The position numbers were made by a program, and so were the translations under genes. DNA of 64,000 bases from Tupaia tana (Eukaryota > Chordata > Mammalia > Scandentia > Tupaiidae), in NCBI GenBank assembly GCA_026018925.1, contig JAKSZU010000002.1, forward strand, positions 92,948,975 to 93,012,974, read 5' to 3'. How positions within the stretch are numbered: position 1 is the stretch's first letter; every line of letters begins with the position of its first letter. Shown here piece after piece: positions 32,660 to 43,040 of this stretch. The notes under the pieces were generated by a model. That model was not told the DNA's origin. It worked only from the letters and a program-made list of their open reading frames with translations, and ran no database searches.

Positions 32660-33043
32660 ATAGCACCTAAAAAAAGACATACAGACTAATAGAATTGAAT
32701 AGAAAGCCCAGAAATGAATCCATACACTTAAGGTCAATTAATCTTTGACAAAGGTAACAAGAACACACAATGGGGAAATGACAGTCTCTTTAATAAATGG
32801 TGCTGGGAAAACTGGATATACACCTGCAGAAGAGTGAAATTGGATGCTATCTCACACTTCCTGTAAAAATCAACTAAAAATGTATTAAAGACTTAAATGC
32901 AAGACCTGAAACCAGAAGACTGCTAGAAGAAAACACATGGAAAAAGATTCTTCACATTGGTCTAGGCCATGATATTTTTGTATATGTCACCAAAAATACA
33001 GGGAACAAATAGACAAATGGGATTATATAAAACTAAAAAGCTT

Positions 33044-33331
33044 GGGACCAGCAGTTAGCATAATGGCTATGTCACTGGACTCCCATGTAGTCGACTGCGG
33101 TTCGAGTCCCAGATCCAGTGGCTTAAACTCACACCAAGTGTGTGTGCGTGTGTGCCCAAGATCCAGAGAGGAGAATGGAGGAGAAAGGATTGTGGCATGC
33201 CATCCCCCCTGGGGGTAGATTTCTCACTTTCTGCCTCTCTGTCTTTCTCTGTCTTTCTGGCGAGCGCACGTGCCCTATAGGAAAAACATCTCAAAATAAA
33301 TAAATAAATATAAATAAATAAATAAATAAAT
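33044..33331 (+). mobile_element. SINE, family A, in the old L1
   Basis: Head 'gggaccagcagttagcataa', tail 'gccctataggaaaaacatct' followed by an (AAAT)n microsatellite. Flanked by aaaagctt / aaatagctt. Confidence 0.9.
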
Positions 33332-34328
33332 AGCTTATGTGCAGCAAAGGAAATAATCAGGAAGGTAAAGAGACAATCTACCACTTAAAAACAAACAGCT
33401 CAATAGTAAGAAAACAAATAATCCTAGTAAACGGGCAAAGGGCCTGAACAGACATTTCCCCAAAGAAGACATACAAATGGCCTACAGGTATGTAAAAATT
33501 GCTTGCTATCACTTTTCATCAGGGAAATACAAATCAAAATCAAAATGAAATACCACCTTACACCTATTAAAATGGTTATCATCCAAAAGACAAAAATTAA
33601 CAAGTGTCAGGATGGATGTGGAGAAGGAATCCTTGTGCACTATTGGTGGTGTTGTAAATTGGTTAAGCTGTTATGAAAAACAGTATATAGTTTCTCAAAA
33701 AATGAAAAACGGAACTATGATATGATCTGGCAATTTCAATTATGGGCATATATCCAAAAGAATTTATATTAGCATTTTGAAGAGATATCCCATGTTTATT
33801 GCAACATTATTTAAAATAGCCAAGCTATGAAATCAACCTGTATCTTTCAATGGATGGATGGATTAAATGATATCAATACTCACACACAGGAATATTATTC
33901 AGCCTTAAAAAAAAATTCCATTACGGGTTAACCTGGAAAATACTGTGCTGAGTGAAATAACTCGGGCACAGAAAGACAAATGTGTATCACCTCACTTACA
34001 TGTTCTATCTAAAAAAGGCAAAATTCTGAATCAGAGAATAGAATGATGGTTTCCAGGAATTGGGAATGGGAAAAATGGAGAGATGTTAGTCAAAGGGTTA
34101 AAAGGTTCAGTTATGCAGCAAGAATAAGTTCTGAAGATCTAAGGTATAATATAACATGATGACTACAGTTAATAATACTGTACTCTAGTTGTGAAATTTG
34201 CTAAGAGAGATGTTACATGTTTTCATAACAAAAAAAAATAGTAACTGTGAGGTGATGGATATAATAATTGGGTTACTTGTAGTAATAATGTGTATCAAGA
34301 TATGTGTATTGAAAATTTCACATTGAAG

Positions 34329-34530
34329 TGGCCAGCTAGTGGCACAGTAATAAACTTGATGCTCTGCAAGGCGATTCCACTTGGGAAGACTCCCAGCGCA
34401 CATCTGGAGACTGCCCTGTGTACACTGGACACACGTATGCCTATGATCTGGGGCTGGAGAAAGGCAGGGAGTGCAACAAGCATTGAGACTCCACTGGGGG
34501 TGCTCTCTCTCTTTCTCTCAAAAAACAAAT
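34329..34530 (+). mobile_element. SINE, family D
   Basis: Head 'tggccagctagtggcacagt', 'tgatctggggctggag', CT-rich end. Confidence 0.65.
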
Positions 34531-34550
34531 GAATAACTTTTTTTTTTTTT

Positions 34551-34627
34551 TAAGTGGCACATGCTGCTAAGACACTGCTCTGCAGGCTGGGCCCACATAA
34601 GCCTGGGTTTGATTCCTGGCCCAATCT
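34551..34627 (+). mobile_element. SINE fragment, family D head
   Basis: 'gtggcacatgctgctaagac', 'ggtttgattcctggcc' (B-box-like). It stops where the 7SL-derived element begins. Confidence 0.5.
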
Positions 34628-34845
34628 AAAGGCCAAGTGCAGTAGCATGTGTCTATAATCTCAACACCTTGGAAGGCCAAGTCAGGAAGATCACAAGCTC
34701 AAGAGTAGCTGAGGCAACATAGCAAGATCTTGTCTGAAAAAGAGCCAGGCATGGTAGCACATGTCTATGCTCCCAGCTGGGAGGCTGAGGAAGGATCACT
34801 GCAGGATAACAAGTGTTCTGTCTTAAAACAAAACAAAACAAAAAA
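34628..34845 (+). mobile_element. Dimeric 7SL-derived (Alu-like) SINE
   Basis: Left arm: 'ctataatctcaacaccttgg', 'aaggccaagtcaggaagatc', 'gcaacatagcaagatcttgt'. An A-rich linker follows. Right arm: 'gccaggcatggtagcacatg', 'ctcccagctgggaggctgag'. A (CAAAA)n tail ends it. Arranged like a primate Alu dimer. Confidence 0.8.
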
Positions 34846-34924
34846 TCACACCGTACACTTAAAATATATATACACTTTTATTGGTCAATTACTCTTCAAT
34901 AGAATTGGGGTAAAATAAGAAAAA

Positions 34925-35188
34925 GGAGCCAGGTGGTAATATGGTGGTAACACAAATGGACCAACATGGAAAAGGTCATGGGTTCACATCCCAAGACCTC
35001 CCTGAGGTTACAGGGCATGTGTGCACGTGTGGCCATGATCTTGGCTAACTTAGCCTGGAGGTAAACTGCAGCATCAAGACCCTGTTGGTGGTGCTTATCT
35101 CTGTCTCATGTTCCTTTCTCTCTGTCTCTATCTCACTTTCTATCATGGAACAAAAGAAAAAGAAAGAGAATGTAAAAAAAAAAAAAAG
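34925..35188 (+). mobile_element. SINE, family D
   Basis: Head 'ggagccaggtggtaatatgg', 'ggccatgatcttggctaac', CT-rich part, 'tatcatggaac' plus A-rich tail. Confidence 0.65.
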
Positions 35189-35513
35189 CTATGGATTTAA
35201 ACTGACTAAAAAGACAACATAATAGTAATATATGAACCTTATTTGAACCAGATTCAAACTTAAAAGCGAAAAATAATTACTACACTTTTGAAACAATTGC
35301 AATTATAAATAAAATTGTATGGTATTAAAGACTTTGTATTAATTGTTTAGGTAGAGATTATATTTTTTAAAGGAGTCCTCATTGTTTATAAATACCTACT
35401 GAAGTATTTGTGAGTAAATATTACAACATCTGGAACTTGCTTCAAAATAATACAGGAATCATCTCAGGCCCATTAGGACAGTTATTAACCAAAAATGAAG
35501 AAGGAGGAGAAGA

Positions 35514-35627
35514 GAGAAGATGGACACAGGAAGGAAGGAAAGAAGGAAGGAAGGAAGGAAGGAAGGAAGGAAGGAAGGAAGGAGGGAAGGAAGGAAGGGA
35601 GGGAGGGAGGGAGGGAGGAAGGGAAAT
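35514..35627. repeat. (GGAA)n/(GGGA)n microsatellite
   Basis: Perfect ggaa units at 35543-35582, then mixed ggga units. Confidence 0.95.
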
Positions 35628-35644
35628 AGCAAGTGTTGGAGAGG

Positions 35645-36099
35645 ATGTTTCACAATAGCCAAAAGGATAAAACAATAAAAGTGTCCATTAATGGATAAAC
35701 AAAATGTGGTATATACATATCCTAGAATATTATTCAGTTTTAAAAGGGAAGAAATTCTGACACATGCTACAACATGAATAAAGCTTGAAAACATGGTGCT
35801 ATGTGAAATAAGCATGTCACAAAAGGATGAATGTTGTATGACTCCATTTATAGGAGGTTCCTAGAGCGGCCAAATTCATAGAGATGGAAAGTAGGCTAGT
35901 CGTTGACAGGGACTAGGAAAACTAGGGAATGGAGTAACTATTTAATAGGAAGAGGGTTTCCATGTGAGAAGATGCAAAAGTTCTAGTGATAAATGGTAAT
36001 GACAGTTGCACAACGATATGAATATTTAATGCACTGAACTGTACACTTAAAATATCAATAGTTAAAATGGTAAATGTCATGTCAAATATATTTTAACAC

Positions 36100-36137
<38 letters not shown>

Positions 36138-36140
36138 AGG
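35645..36140 (+). mobile_element. Old L1 3' end
   Basis: 'ttcacaatagccaaaaggat', 'gaatattattcagttttaaa' and 'gactccatttataggaggtt', then 3' UTR and an (AAT)12 microsatellite at 36101-36136. Confidence 0.75.
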
Positions 36141-37145
36141 ACTGGACAAGTGGGTGGAGATAGAAATGAGCTATATGGCTATGCGTTGGTTATTATTAAA
36201 GCTGGGAAACAGGTACAGGTGATTCATTGCCCTACTCTCTCTACTTCTATATATGTTTGAATTTTTCCATAATGAAAAGATTTTTCTAAACAAGATGTAT
36301 ACAAAGCTATAAAAAGTTTAGTTTTAGAAAAAACTAAAACAGAAAAATGACTAATACTTGTAATACTCAACAGAAAAATGTTATCACAGAGAAGACGGAA
36401 ATTGTGACCCAAATTTTTGCCCCAAATTACCACAGTCTAAAAAAGACATCTAGTTAATACCTCAATGAAGAGATGGCAACCTGATGGAAAAGATGAAACT
36501 TGAGCTAGAAATGCTCAGAAAATACCGTCTCAGAATTTAAAATATCTTCCTCTGGAAACAAAAACGTGGAGGTGAAGGGGATTGCTGGGCTTTGTTTTTG
36601 TACTAAATATTGTAGAATAATTTGAAATTTTAAGCTATGTGGACATGTGATTTTATTTTTTAAATACTGAATATAAGCTTAAAATATGCATATTTTGAAA
36701 GGAGGCAGAGCCAAGACTGTGTCAACATCTTAAAATTGGGTCAACATTATCCTCACACCAAAAGTCAATTGTCACATTGACCTAATACTTTTGTTTTGCT
36801 CTGTTAGCCACATTTTAGCTTCTTGGCTTCTTGCTTTTCATTTCATTGTTCACTTTTGGTTTTTGGATACCTTCTATGTAACCACCAACTTGCCCTAGAA
36901 ACAAGCACTGTAGACTGGCTACTTAAGAGCTACCCACTGCCTCCCTCTGCTCTATCCTTCTTTGCTAGAGACTGGAAAGCTACTACGGGCAACTTTCTAG
37001 GCTCAATCAAGCTAACCACGGCCATGTGACACAATTCTGGACAATGAGACATTAAATGAAGATGGAGGGAAAACATTCCTTTCCTAAGAAGAGAAAACAC
37101 CTCAAGGAAGCAGGTCTTTCACTATTCCACTTTCGTCCTGTCCAG
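36141..37145. other. Unassigned intergenic sequence
   Basis: 36150-36290 may be another old LINE 3' fragment (tttttccataatgaaaagat). The rest is not recognised. Confidence 0.35.
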
Positions 37146-37162
37146 AAGACAGAAATACTTTG

Positions 37163-37458
37163 GGTTTTTTTAGAGTTTTTTGGGGTTTTTTTTGTTTTTT
37201 GGTTTTTTTGTTTGTTTGTTTGTTTTTTGCTATAGGGCACGTGTGCTCTCCAGACAGACAGAGATAGAGACAGAAAGCGAGAAATCACCCCACAGGGGGG
37301 ATGGCCACACCGCAATTCCTTCTCCATTCTCCTGTTGGGATCTTGGGCACACACGCACATGCGCCCGGTGTGAGTTTAAGCGACCGGGTCCGGGACTCGA
37401 ACCGCGGTCGACTACGTGGGAGTCCAGTGACATAGCCATTACGCTAACTGCTGGTCCC
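37163..37458 (-). mobile_element. SINE, family A, young-looking
   Basis: Long (GTTT)-rich tail, CpG-rich body, 'gactcgaaccgcggtcgact', ends 'ctgctggtccc'. Perfect 17-bp TSD aagacagaaatactttg at 37146-37162 and 37459-37475. Confidence 0.97.
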
Positions 37459-37475
37459 AAGACAGAAATACTTTG

Positions 37476-38013
37476 CAACTCTAAGGATGAAAGCCAACTG
37501 AGGAAGAAGAATGGAAAGAAAAGTAGAAAGCACTGGGTTACTAAGTGCACAGCTAAGCAGCTGGGGCAGTCCAGGACTACTCCAAACACTCCCCTCCCAT
37601 CAACCCATCTCCTTGTGGGTGGGAACTTCTGAGTCAATGCTAGACTTTCAGATAGGGACCTTCCGCACCTCTGACCCTCCCTTTGGGCAAACTCAGTCAG
37701 CTGCAGGGAGAAACTACCATTGTTTCAAAGCTCTCTGTAGTCACTTCCCCTTCACTGCTCATCCAGAATACAAAGCTCATCTTTCGAGTCTCGTCTTACT
37801 CCACAAAATGCAACTCACCCTTGGGGTTAATAGTTTCTACCAAGGTTAAGCTTTCTTGGCACGGGGACAATTTCTCCACCCATCCTTAAAGATTTTTTCC
37901 TTTAAGTATGGCACAGCTTTCCACTGCCATATTTTAGTCACAAGTATCATCAATCAAGTTTCAGTGGCTGTTATAAGATTATATGTACCTTCTTGTATAA
38001 AATGTGATTTACT
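37476..38013. other. Unassigned intergenic sequence
   Basis: No repeat or gene recognised. The overlapping open frames here are short and resemble nothing known to me. Confidence 0.4.
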
Positions 38014-38250
38014 GAGCCAGCCCCTTAGCCTAGTGGTTAAGAGAGCTGGATCCCACATGGCCAATCACAGTTCAAATTCTGGTCCAGTGGTTTGAAAAAC
38101 ATGCTAGGCATGTGTACATGGTTTTCCCAAATCCTGACAGGATGAAAAATGGAAAAGGGATTACAGTAAGACCCCACCTCCATTAGAGGTGCTTTCAGTC
38201 TCTCTCTCAAGCTCACACATCCTCTGGCAATCAAAAAATAAAATAAAGAC
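38014..38250 (+). mobile_element. SINE, family C
   Basis: Head 'gagccagccccttagcctag', 'atcctgacaggatgaaaaat', tail 'cctctggcaatc'. tgtgattt flanks it. Confidence 0.85.
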
Positions 38251-38545
38251 GTGTGATTTGCCTGTTGATCTTTGAGAAAAATCATAGCTTTTTTTATTTC
38301 AAAAAGGAATTAATAAAGAAAAATTTAAAATAATTACATAACTGTATCTGATATATTTAGAAAATAGTCAATGTACAAAAATTAAATGGGTTAAAATGGA
38401 AACAAACAAAAAAGAAATGAATCATAAACATCCCGGGTTTGAGGTCCCATGTTTTACTCTCTTTGGTTACCTGCCTCCAGACCTTGGATTCAATTCTTTT
38501 TCAACTGTATATAGTTTTATTTTCTTCTAAAAACAAAACAAAACA

Positions 38546-38809
38546 GGGATCAGCAGATGGCATAATGATACATCACTGGACTCCCACATGGTTGACAGCA
38601 GTTCAAGTCCCAGTCCCAGACCCAGCGGCTTCAGACTCACTCTGGGTGTGTGTATATGTGTGCCCAAAATCCCAAGAGGAGAATGGAGGAGAAGAGACTG
38701 TGGTGTGGCCGTCCCCCAAGAGGGGATGATTTCTTGTTCTCTGTCTCTCCAGTGAGTGCACCCATCCTATAGCAAAAATCTCTCTAAAAATAATTAAATA
38801 AATAAATAC
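38546..38809 (+). mobile_element. SINE, family A
   Basis: Head 'gggatcagcagatggcataa', ending 'atcctatagcaaaaatctct' and an (AAAT)n tail. Confidence 0.9.
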
Positions 38810-38855
38810 TATTTTAAACTTTCCATGTATAATGTGGTTCATCAAAAATAACACG

Positions 38856-39092
38856 GGGAACCAGGTGACAGCACAGTGGTAACACGAAGCACTCTGTGCC
38901 ACATGGAAGGATGCCAGTTTGCACCCAGAGATCTAGCTGAGTATGCCCAGCTCACGTGTGCCCATGATGGAGGACTGCCCGAGGCTGGTGGAAAGTCATG
39001 TGTTGAGACCCTGTATAAGGTACTGTATGTCTCTCTTTCTCTCTGTCACTTCCAGTCATGGAAGAAACAAGTAAATAGACTATTAAAAATGA
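38856..39092 (+). mobile_element. SINE, family D (clearest copy)
   Basis: Head 'ggggaaccaggtgacagcac', 'gtgcccatgatggaggactg', CT-rich part, 'agtcatggaagaaac'. Confidence 0.7.
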
Positions 39093-39256
39093 AACTCTGA
39101 GTACATTTACAATCTAAGTTTCCCATTTGTTTTTCTTTATTGTTTCTAGTATTGAAATATAAACATTAAACTTGCTGCTCAGTTGGGTTTTCTTGTTGTT
39201 GTTGTTATCTAAATGTATAGAATTAGGATGTTTTAACCATAAACTACAAAAGCTTG

Positions 39257-39362
39257 GTGCTCACTTTGGCAGCACATATACTAAAATTGGAAGATACAGA
39301 GAAGATTAGCACAGTCCCTGTGCAAGGATGACACGCAAATTTATGAAGCATTCCATATTTTT
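39257..39362 (+). pseudogene. U6 snRNA retrocopy (5' part of a U6-L1 chimera)
   Basis: A complete U6 copy from gtgctcactttggcagcac to ccatattttt, 106 nt. It differs from the normal 107-nt U6 by a handful of substitutions and one missing base (ggaagatac instead of ggaacgatac). U6 is the catalytic-core snRNA of the spliceosome. No U6-type TATA box is visible about 25-30 bp upstream, so it is not expected to be expressed. Its 3' end joins L1 sequence directly at 39363. Confidence 0.95.
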
Positions 39363-39667
39363 GCACTTCATGATCGAAACTGAATGACTAGAGGATATAG
39401 AAACATAGAAAATGGCTATAGATACTAGATACAGTGTGGGAAGAGGGTGGGAAAAGGAGACTCTGAGGAAAGATGTTAAGGAGAAAAATAGAGAAACAAG
39501 ACATATGTGGGACAAAGAAATGGGTTATTATTTGTTGATGATAATGTGTTTAGTGTCCCCAACTGGACTGGTGGGAAATATATTCATGTTGGAACATTCA
39601 CTTTACAAGCTAAGTGACATATGTGATTGAATGTATAAAGGAATTTTTTTAATGCTCTTAAAAAAAA
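39363..39667 (+). mobile_element. L1 3' end fused to U6
   Basis: From 'gcacttcatgatcgaaactg' the sequence matches the L1 3' end at 56845-57130 (gaatgactagaggatataga, ttattatttgttgatgata, cattcactttacaagctaa). It ends in an A-run. The orientation is the same as the U6. Confidence 0.9.
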
Positions 39668-39722
39668 GTAATAAGCCTGAAAAACTTTTGAAATGTAACC
39701 AGTTTTCTCTTAAATTTACCAG

Positions 39723-39852
39723 TAAGAGGTCTTGAAAAAAGTTCATTAAAATGTGTATTATGAAAAAGTATACACAGATTTCAACTTTTTTTACCAAAAT
39801 AAACTCAAATGTTAATTCCATTTTTCCACAAACTTTCTGAGGTCCTTTCATA
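39723..39852. mobile_element. 132-bp mariner-type miniature element
   Basis: Terminal inverted repeats 'aagaggtcttgaaaaaagtt' and, reversed, 'tgaaaggacctcagaaagtt'. TA lies at both ends. Confidence 0.7.
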
Positions 39853-39885
39853 GAAAGTGGTGATTTGTTTAAATTTCACATAATA

Positions 39886-40070
39886 GGGGCCACAGGTGGT
39901 ATGGTGATTAAGGCGCTGGACTCGCACATGGACAACAGTGATTCAAGTCCTGCACTGGAGGCTTGCTTTCTCCCTTTCCCTTTCTCTTTCTCTCTCTCTC
40001 TATTTTTCTCTAGTCAAATTTAAAAATGAAAACAAAAAATGGAATTAAATAAATACTTCTTTTTTTTTTT
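39886..40070 (+). mobile_element. SINE, family B
   Basis: Head 'ggggccacaggtggtatggt', CT-rich part, 'agtcaaatttaaaaatg'. Flanked by aatttcaca. Confidence 0.9.
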
Positions 40071-40248
40071 AATTTCACACACTAGGCTACAAGCAAACTA
40101 CACTATGTTAGACTTGGTTTTGATATTTTCTCAACCATTCTGGCTTGACTTGCTTCACCATGCTCTCCTGTGCTCTGGCATGCAGACAGGGGCTAACGAA
40201 AGAGCAGACCTCAGTAAGCCCCATCCTAGAGTTTGCATATCACTCATA

Positions 40249-40380
40249 TGAGTGATCTTCAAAAAGTTCACAGAAAATGTGTATTATGGAAAGAATTACA
40301 AATGATTTCAAAATATGTTTGCACCAAAGTAAACTCAGGCTTTAATTACATTTTTCTATGAACTTTTTGAAGTCCCTTCA
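40249..40380. mobile_element. 132-bp mariner-type miniature element (best copy)
   Basis: Inverted ends 'tgagtgatcttcaaaaagtt' and, reversed, 'tgaagggacttcaaaaagtt'. TA at 40247-40248 and 40381-40382. The inside reads 'gtgtattatggaaag', 'gtttgcaccaaagtaaactc'. No coding capacity. Confidence 0.8.
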
Positions 40381-40394
40381 TATGGTTTGTGTTT

Positions 40395-40765
40395 GATCCT
40401 TTATTAGTTCATATTTATGTTGTTAAGAAATGACTACCACATTGGGCAATTTATAAAGAATAGAGGCCCATTTATTACAGCATACAGTTGTAGAGGTCAA
40501 ATTTAAGGGACCTCATCTGGTGAGGGTCCTGTTGACAATACAGAATCTCACACATGGCAAGAGCTTGAGCAGAGCATGTGTGTGTCTGTGTCTGCTCTTT
40601 TAAAACTATCAGGAGTCAGTCATAGAGACCCTACCCAGAAAACATCATCCAATCCCATTCACTTCCCAAAGGCCCCACCTTTCACATTGTAATTGGATTA
40701 TGGCATCCACCCCCTCATCACCATTACAAATGCCTCACCAAATTTTAACACATAAATTGTAGAAG
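40395..40765 (+). repeat. Unnamed dispersed mammalian repeat, copy 1
   Basis: 'gggcaatttataaagaatag', 'ctggtgagggtcctgttgac' and 'cccaaaggccccacctttca' share order and wording with 41757-42107. Likely an old DNA-transposon or LTR-type repeat; not named. Confidence 0.5.
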
Positions 40766-40861
40766 AGGGAGAGTACTCAAAACATAGAATTTCCTTTCTT
40801 CTCTTTTTTATTCTTTTCTTCTTTCTTTCCTTTTTTTTTTTTTTCATAAAGGCTAGGAATT

Positions 40862-41142
40862 GGGTCAGCAGGTGGCATGGTGGTTAAGGGGACTGGATCC
40901 CGCATGTTCGACTCTGTGGTTTGAGTCCTGAACCTAGTGGCTTGAAAGATGTGTTAGGCACATGTGCATGTGTGCCCAAAATCCTAAAAGGAGAATGGAG
41001 AAGCAATTGTTACATGGCCATCCCCCCACCCCGGGCGAGGGGGGGGGGGTGGATTTCTCACTTGCCCTCTCTGTCTCTTCCCAGGGAGTGCAGGAGCGTC
41101 CTTTGGCAAAAATCTAAAGAAAAAAAAAAAAAAAAAAAAAAA
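40862..41142 (+). mobile_element. SINE, family A
   Basis: Head 'gggtcagcaggtggcatggt'. C/G runs near 41023-41050. TSD aggctaggaatt / agactaggaatt at 40850-40861 and 41143-41154. Confidence 0.9.
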
Positions 41143-41278
41143 AGACTAGGAATTATATAACAAGATGAACTCTCTTTTTTCCTTCTCTAGTCATTCCTCT
41201 CCCTCACTAGACACTTATTATTTTCCATGCTGAAGCAACAACCATTGTAATTTGGCATTCATTTTTCCAGAGGGACAC

Positions 41279-41282
41279 ACAT

Positions 41283-41321
<39 letters not shown>
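41279..41321. repeat. (AC)n(AG)n microsatellite
   Basis: acacac units, then about 15 ag units, just before the first 149-bp direct repeat. Confidence 0.9.
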
Positions 41322-41322
<1 letters not shown>

Positions 41323-41324
<2 letters not shown>

Positions 41325-41471
41325 ACCTTCCAACACCATCAATTAGTGCTTAAGTTTCAACATATGAATTTGGGAAGGACACAAACATTCAGATCACACA
41401 ATGTGACAACATTAATGGTCATCGATAAAATTTTTATAAAAAGATACTCCTAATTATAAAGAAATGTAATA
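41323..41471 (+). repeat. 149-bp direct repeat, first copy
   Basis: 'tcaattagtgcttaagtttc' through 'ctcctaattataaagaaatg'; over 85% alike by eye to 42027-42175. Confidence 0.85.
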
Positions 41472-41756
41472 GATCTATTAGGTGACAAAAGATTCAGACC
41501 TCCCATCTGAATCCAGGAAGAACTGTGAATGGTCATCATCATGCAATGCCCATAGAAGTCAGAGAATACTGTCCAGGTTCTCCAGTGCAGCCATTCTGTG
41601 CCAGCCTGACACCTAGTGGTCACAGAAGTTGATGCAACATGTTACTGAGGCCATCACAGGAACTATTAAATGTAGATAGGCTCATCCTTTTCTGTGTCTC
41701 AGTCAAACCTTACTGGGCAAGTCCACGGGGAGAGGGGAATAGATATTCCTATTACA

Positions 41757-42107
41757 ATGTGTCTTAGTCCTTTCGGGCTATTAAAACGAAATACCATAAA
41801 GTGAGTTATTTACAAACACAGAAATTTATATCTCACAGTTTTGGAAGCTGGCAAGTCCAGGATGGAGGAGCAGTACTGGTGAGGGTCCCTTTCCTGGTCC
41901 CTAGGTGGTACCTTCTCACTGTATCCTCACATAGTAGGACAAAGTAGCTCTCTAAAACCTCTTTCACAAGAGCACTAATCCCATTCTTGAGACCTCTGTC
42001 CCCATGAGCTAATCCCTTCCCAAGTGCCCTAAGACCGTCATATTAGTGCTTAGGTTTCAACACAAGAATTTGGGAAGAACACAAACATTCAGACCAGCAT
42101 ATCATAT
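41757..42107 (+). repeat. Unnamed dispersed mammalian repeat, copy 2
   Basis: Starts 'aatgtgtcttagtcctttcg', then 'cacagttttggaagctggca', 'accttctcactgtatcctca', ends 'acacaaacattcagaccag'. Confidence 0.5.
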
Positions 42108-42175
42108 GGCAACATTAATACAGTTATTGATAAAATTCTTATAAAAAGATACTCCTAATTATAAAGAAATGCAAT
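42027..42175 (+). repeat. 149-bp direct repeat, second copy
   Basis: Same wording as 41323-41471, including the stretch 'aaagatactcctaattata' outside the dispersed repeat core. Confidence 0.85.
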
Positions 42176-42179
42176 TCTT

Positions 42180-42440
42180 TTTTTTTTTTTGAGAGGGTTT
42201 TTGCTATAGGGCGCATGCGCTCGCCAGACAGAGAGAGACATAGAGACAGAAAGCGAGAAATCACCCCCCAGGGGGGATGGCCACGCCGCAATCCCTTCTC
42301 CTCCATTCTCCTCTCGGGATCTTGGGCACGCACGCACACGCGCCCGGTGTGAATTTTAAGCCACCGGGTCCGGGACGCGAACCGCAGTCGACTACGTGGG
42401 AGTCCAGCGACATAGCCATTACGCTAACTGCTGGTTCCCG
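42180..42440 (-). mobile_element. SINE, family A, young
   Basis: CpG-rich (gcgcatgcgctcgccagac), head 'ctgctggttccc'. Perfect 16-bp TSD aagaaatgcaattctt at 42164-42179 and 42441-42456. Confidence 0.97.
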
Positions 42441-42724
42441 AAGAAATGCAATTCTTATATACTGTCCTATAGTCAGGAATCTATTTGAGATCATTGTTTA
42501 ATGCCACTTGTTGAAACATCAGTGAAACGGGTCATCAGTTACTCAACTTACACCACAGTTAAGATGGTTGGCTCGGCCATAGTGAATGCTAGGAAGGGTA
42601 TTAGAAAGAGACTATGGGAATTTGAGGATTACCACTCTGATTGTAAATAGCTTTATCTTCATCAATATATACATCACTGGAAAAAGAATGTTAGTTTTAC
42701 TCAATAAAACACGAAGGTGATCTT

Positions 42725-43040
42725 GGGCCAGCAAGGTTAAAGTGCTGGACCTCACATAGATGACCATGCAATGAAAGTCCCAGAGCCAGAGGCTTGACAA
42801 TCAGGCCAGGTGTGTGTGTGTATGAGCCCCAAATCCCGGGAGAAGACTAGAGAAGGGATTGCAGTGTGGTCATCCCCCTGACAAGTGATTTCTCACTCTC
42901 TTTCTCTTTTTTTTTCTCTCTCTCTCTCTCCGTGTGTGTGTGGGTGTGTGTGTGTGTGTGTGTGTGTGTATGCGTGTGTGTGTACATGCACGCACGTGTC
43001 CTTCTGGCAAGCACACATGCACTTTAACAAAAAATAAGCA
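42725..43040 (+). mobile_element. SINE, family A, with (TG)n expansion
   Basis: Head 'gggccagcaaggttaaagtg'. The CT-rich part has expanded into (TC)n and (TG)n at 42908-42990. Confidence 0.8.

Larger units (their letters stand above)
32660..34922 (+). mobile_element. Old L1 (ORF2 3' part and 3' UTR), split by SINEs
   Basis: Degenerate ORF2 phrases run from 'aatctttgacaaaggtaac' (32740) to 'aatattattcagccttaaa' (33893). The 3' UTR follows (tgatgactacagttaataat, near 34159) and resumes at 34846-34920 (cacttttattggtcaattac) after a SINE cluster. Not coding. Confidence 0.75.

Noticed and set aside
36101-36136. (AAT)n as a trinucleotide coding repeat
   Set aside because: It lies at the A-rich 3' end of an old L1.
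39257-39362. Functional U6 snRNA gene
   Set aside because: It has several substitutions and a missing base, no visible U6-type TATA element upstream, and its 3' end runs into L1 sequence.
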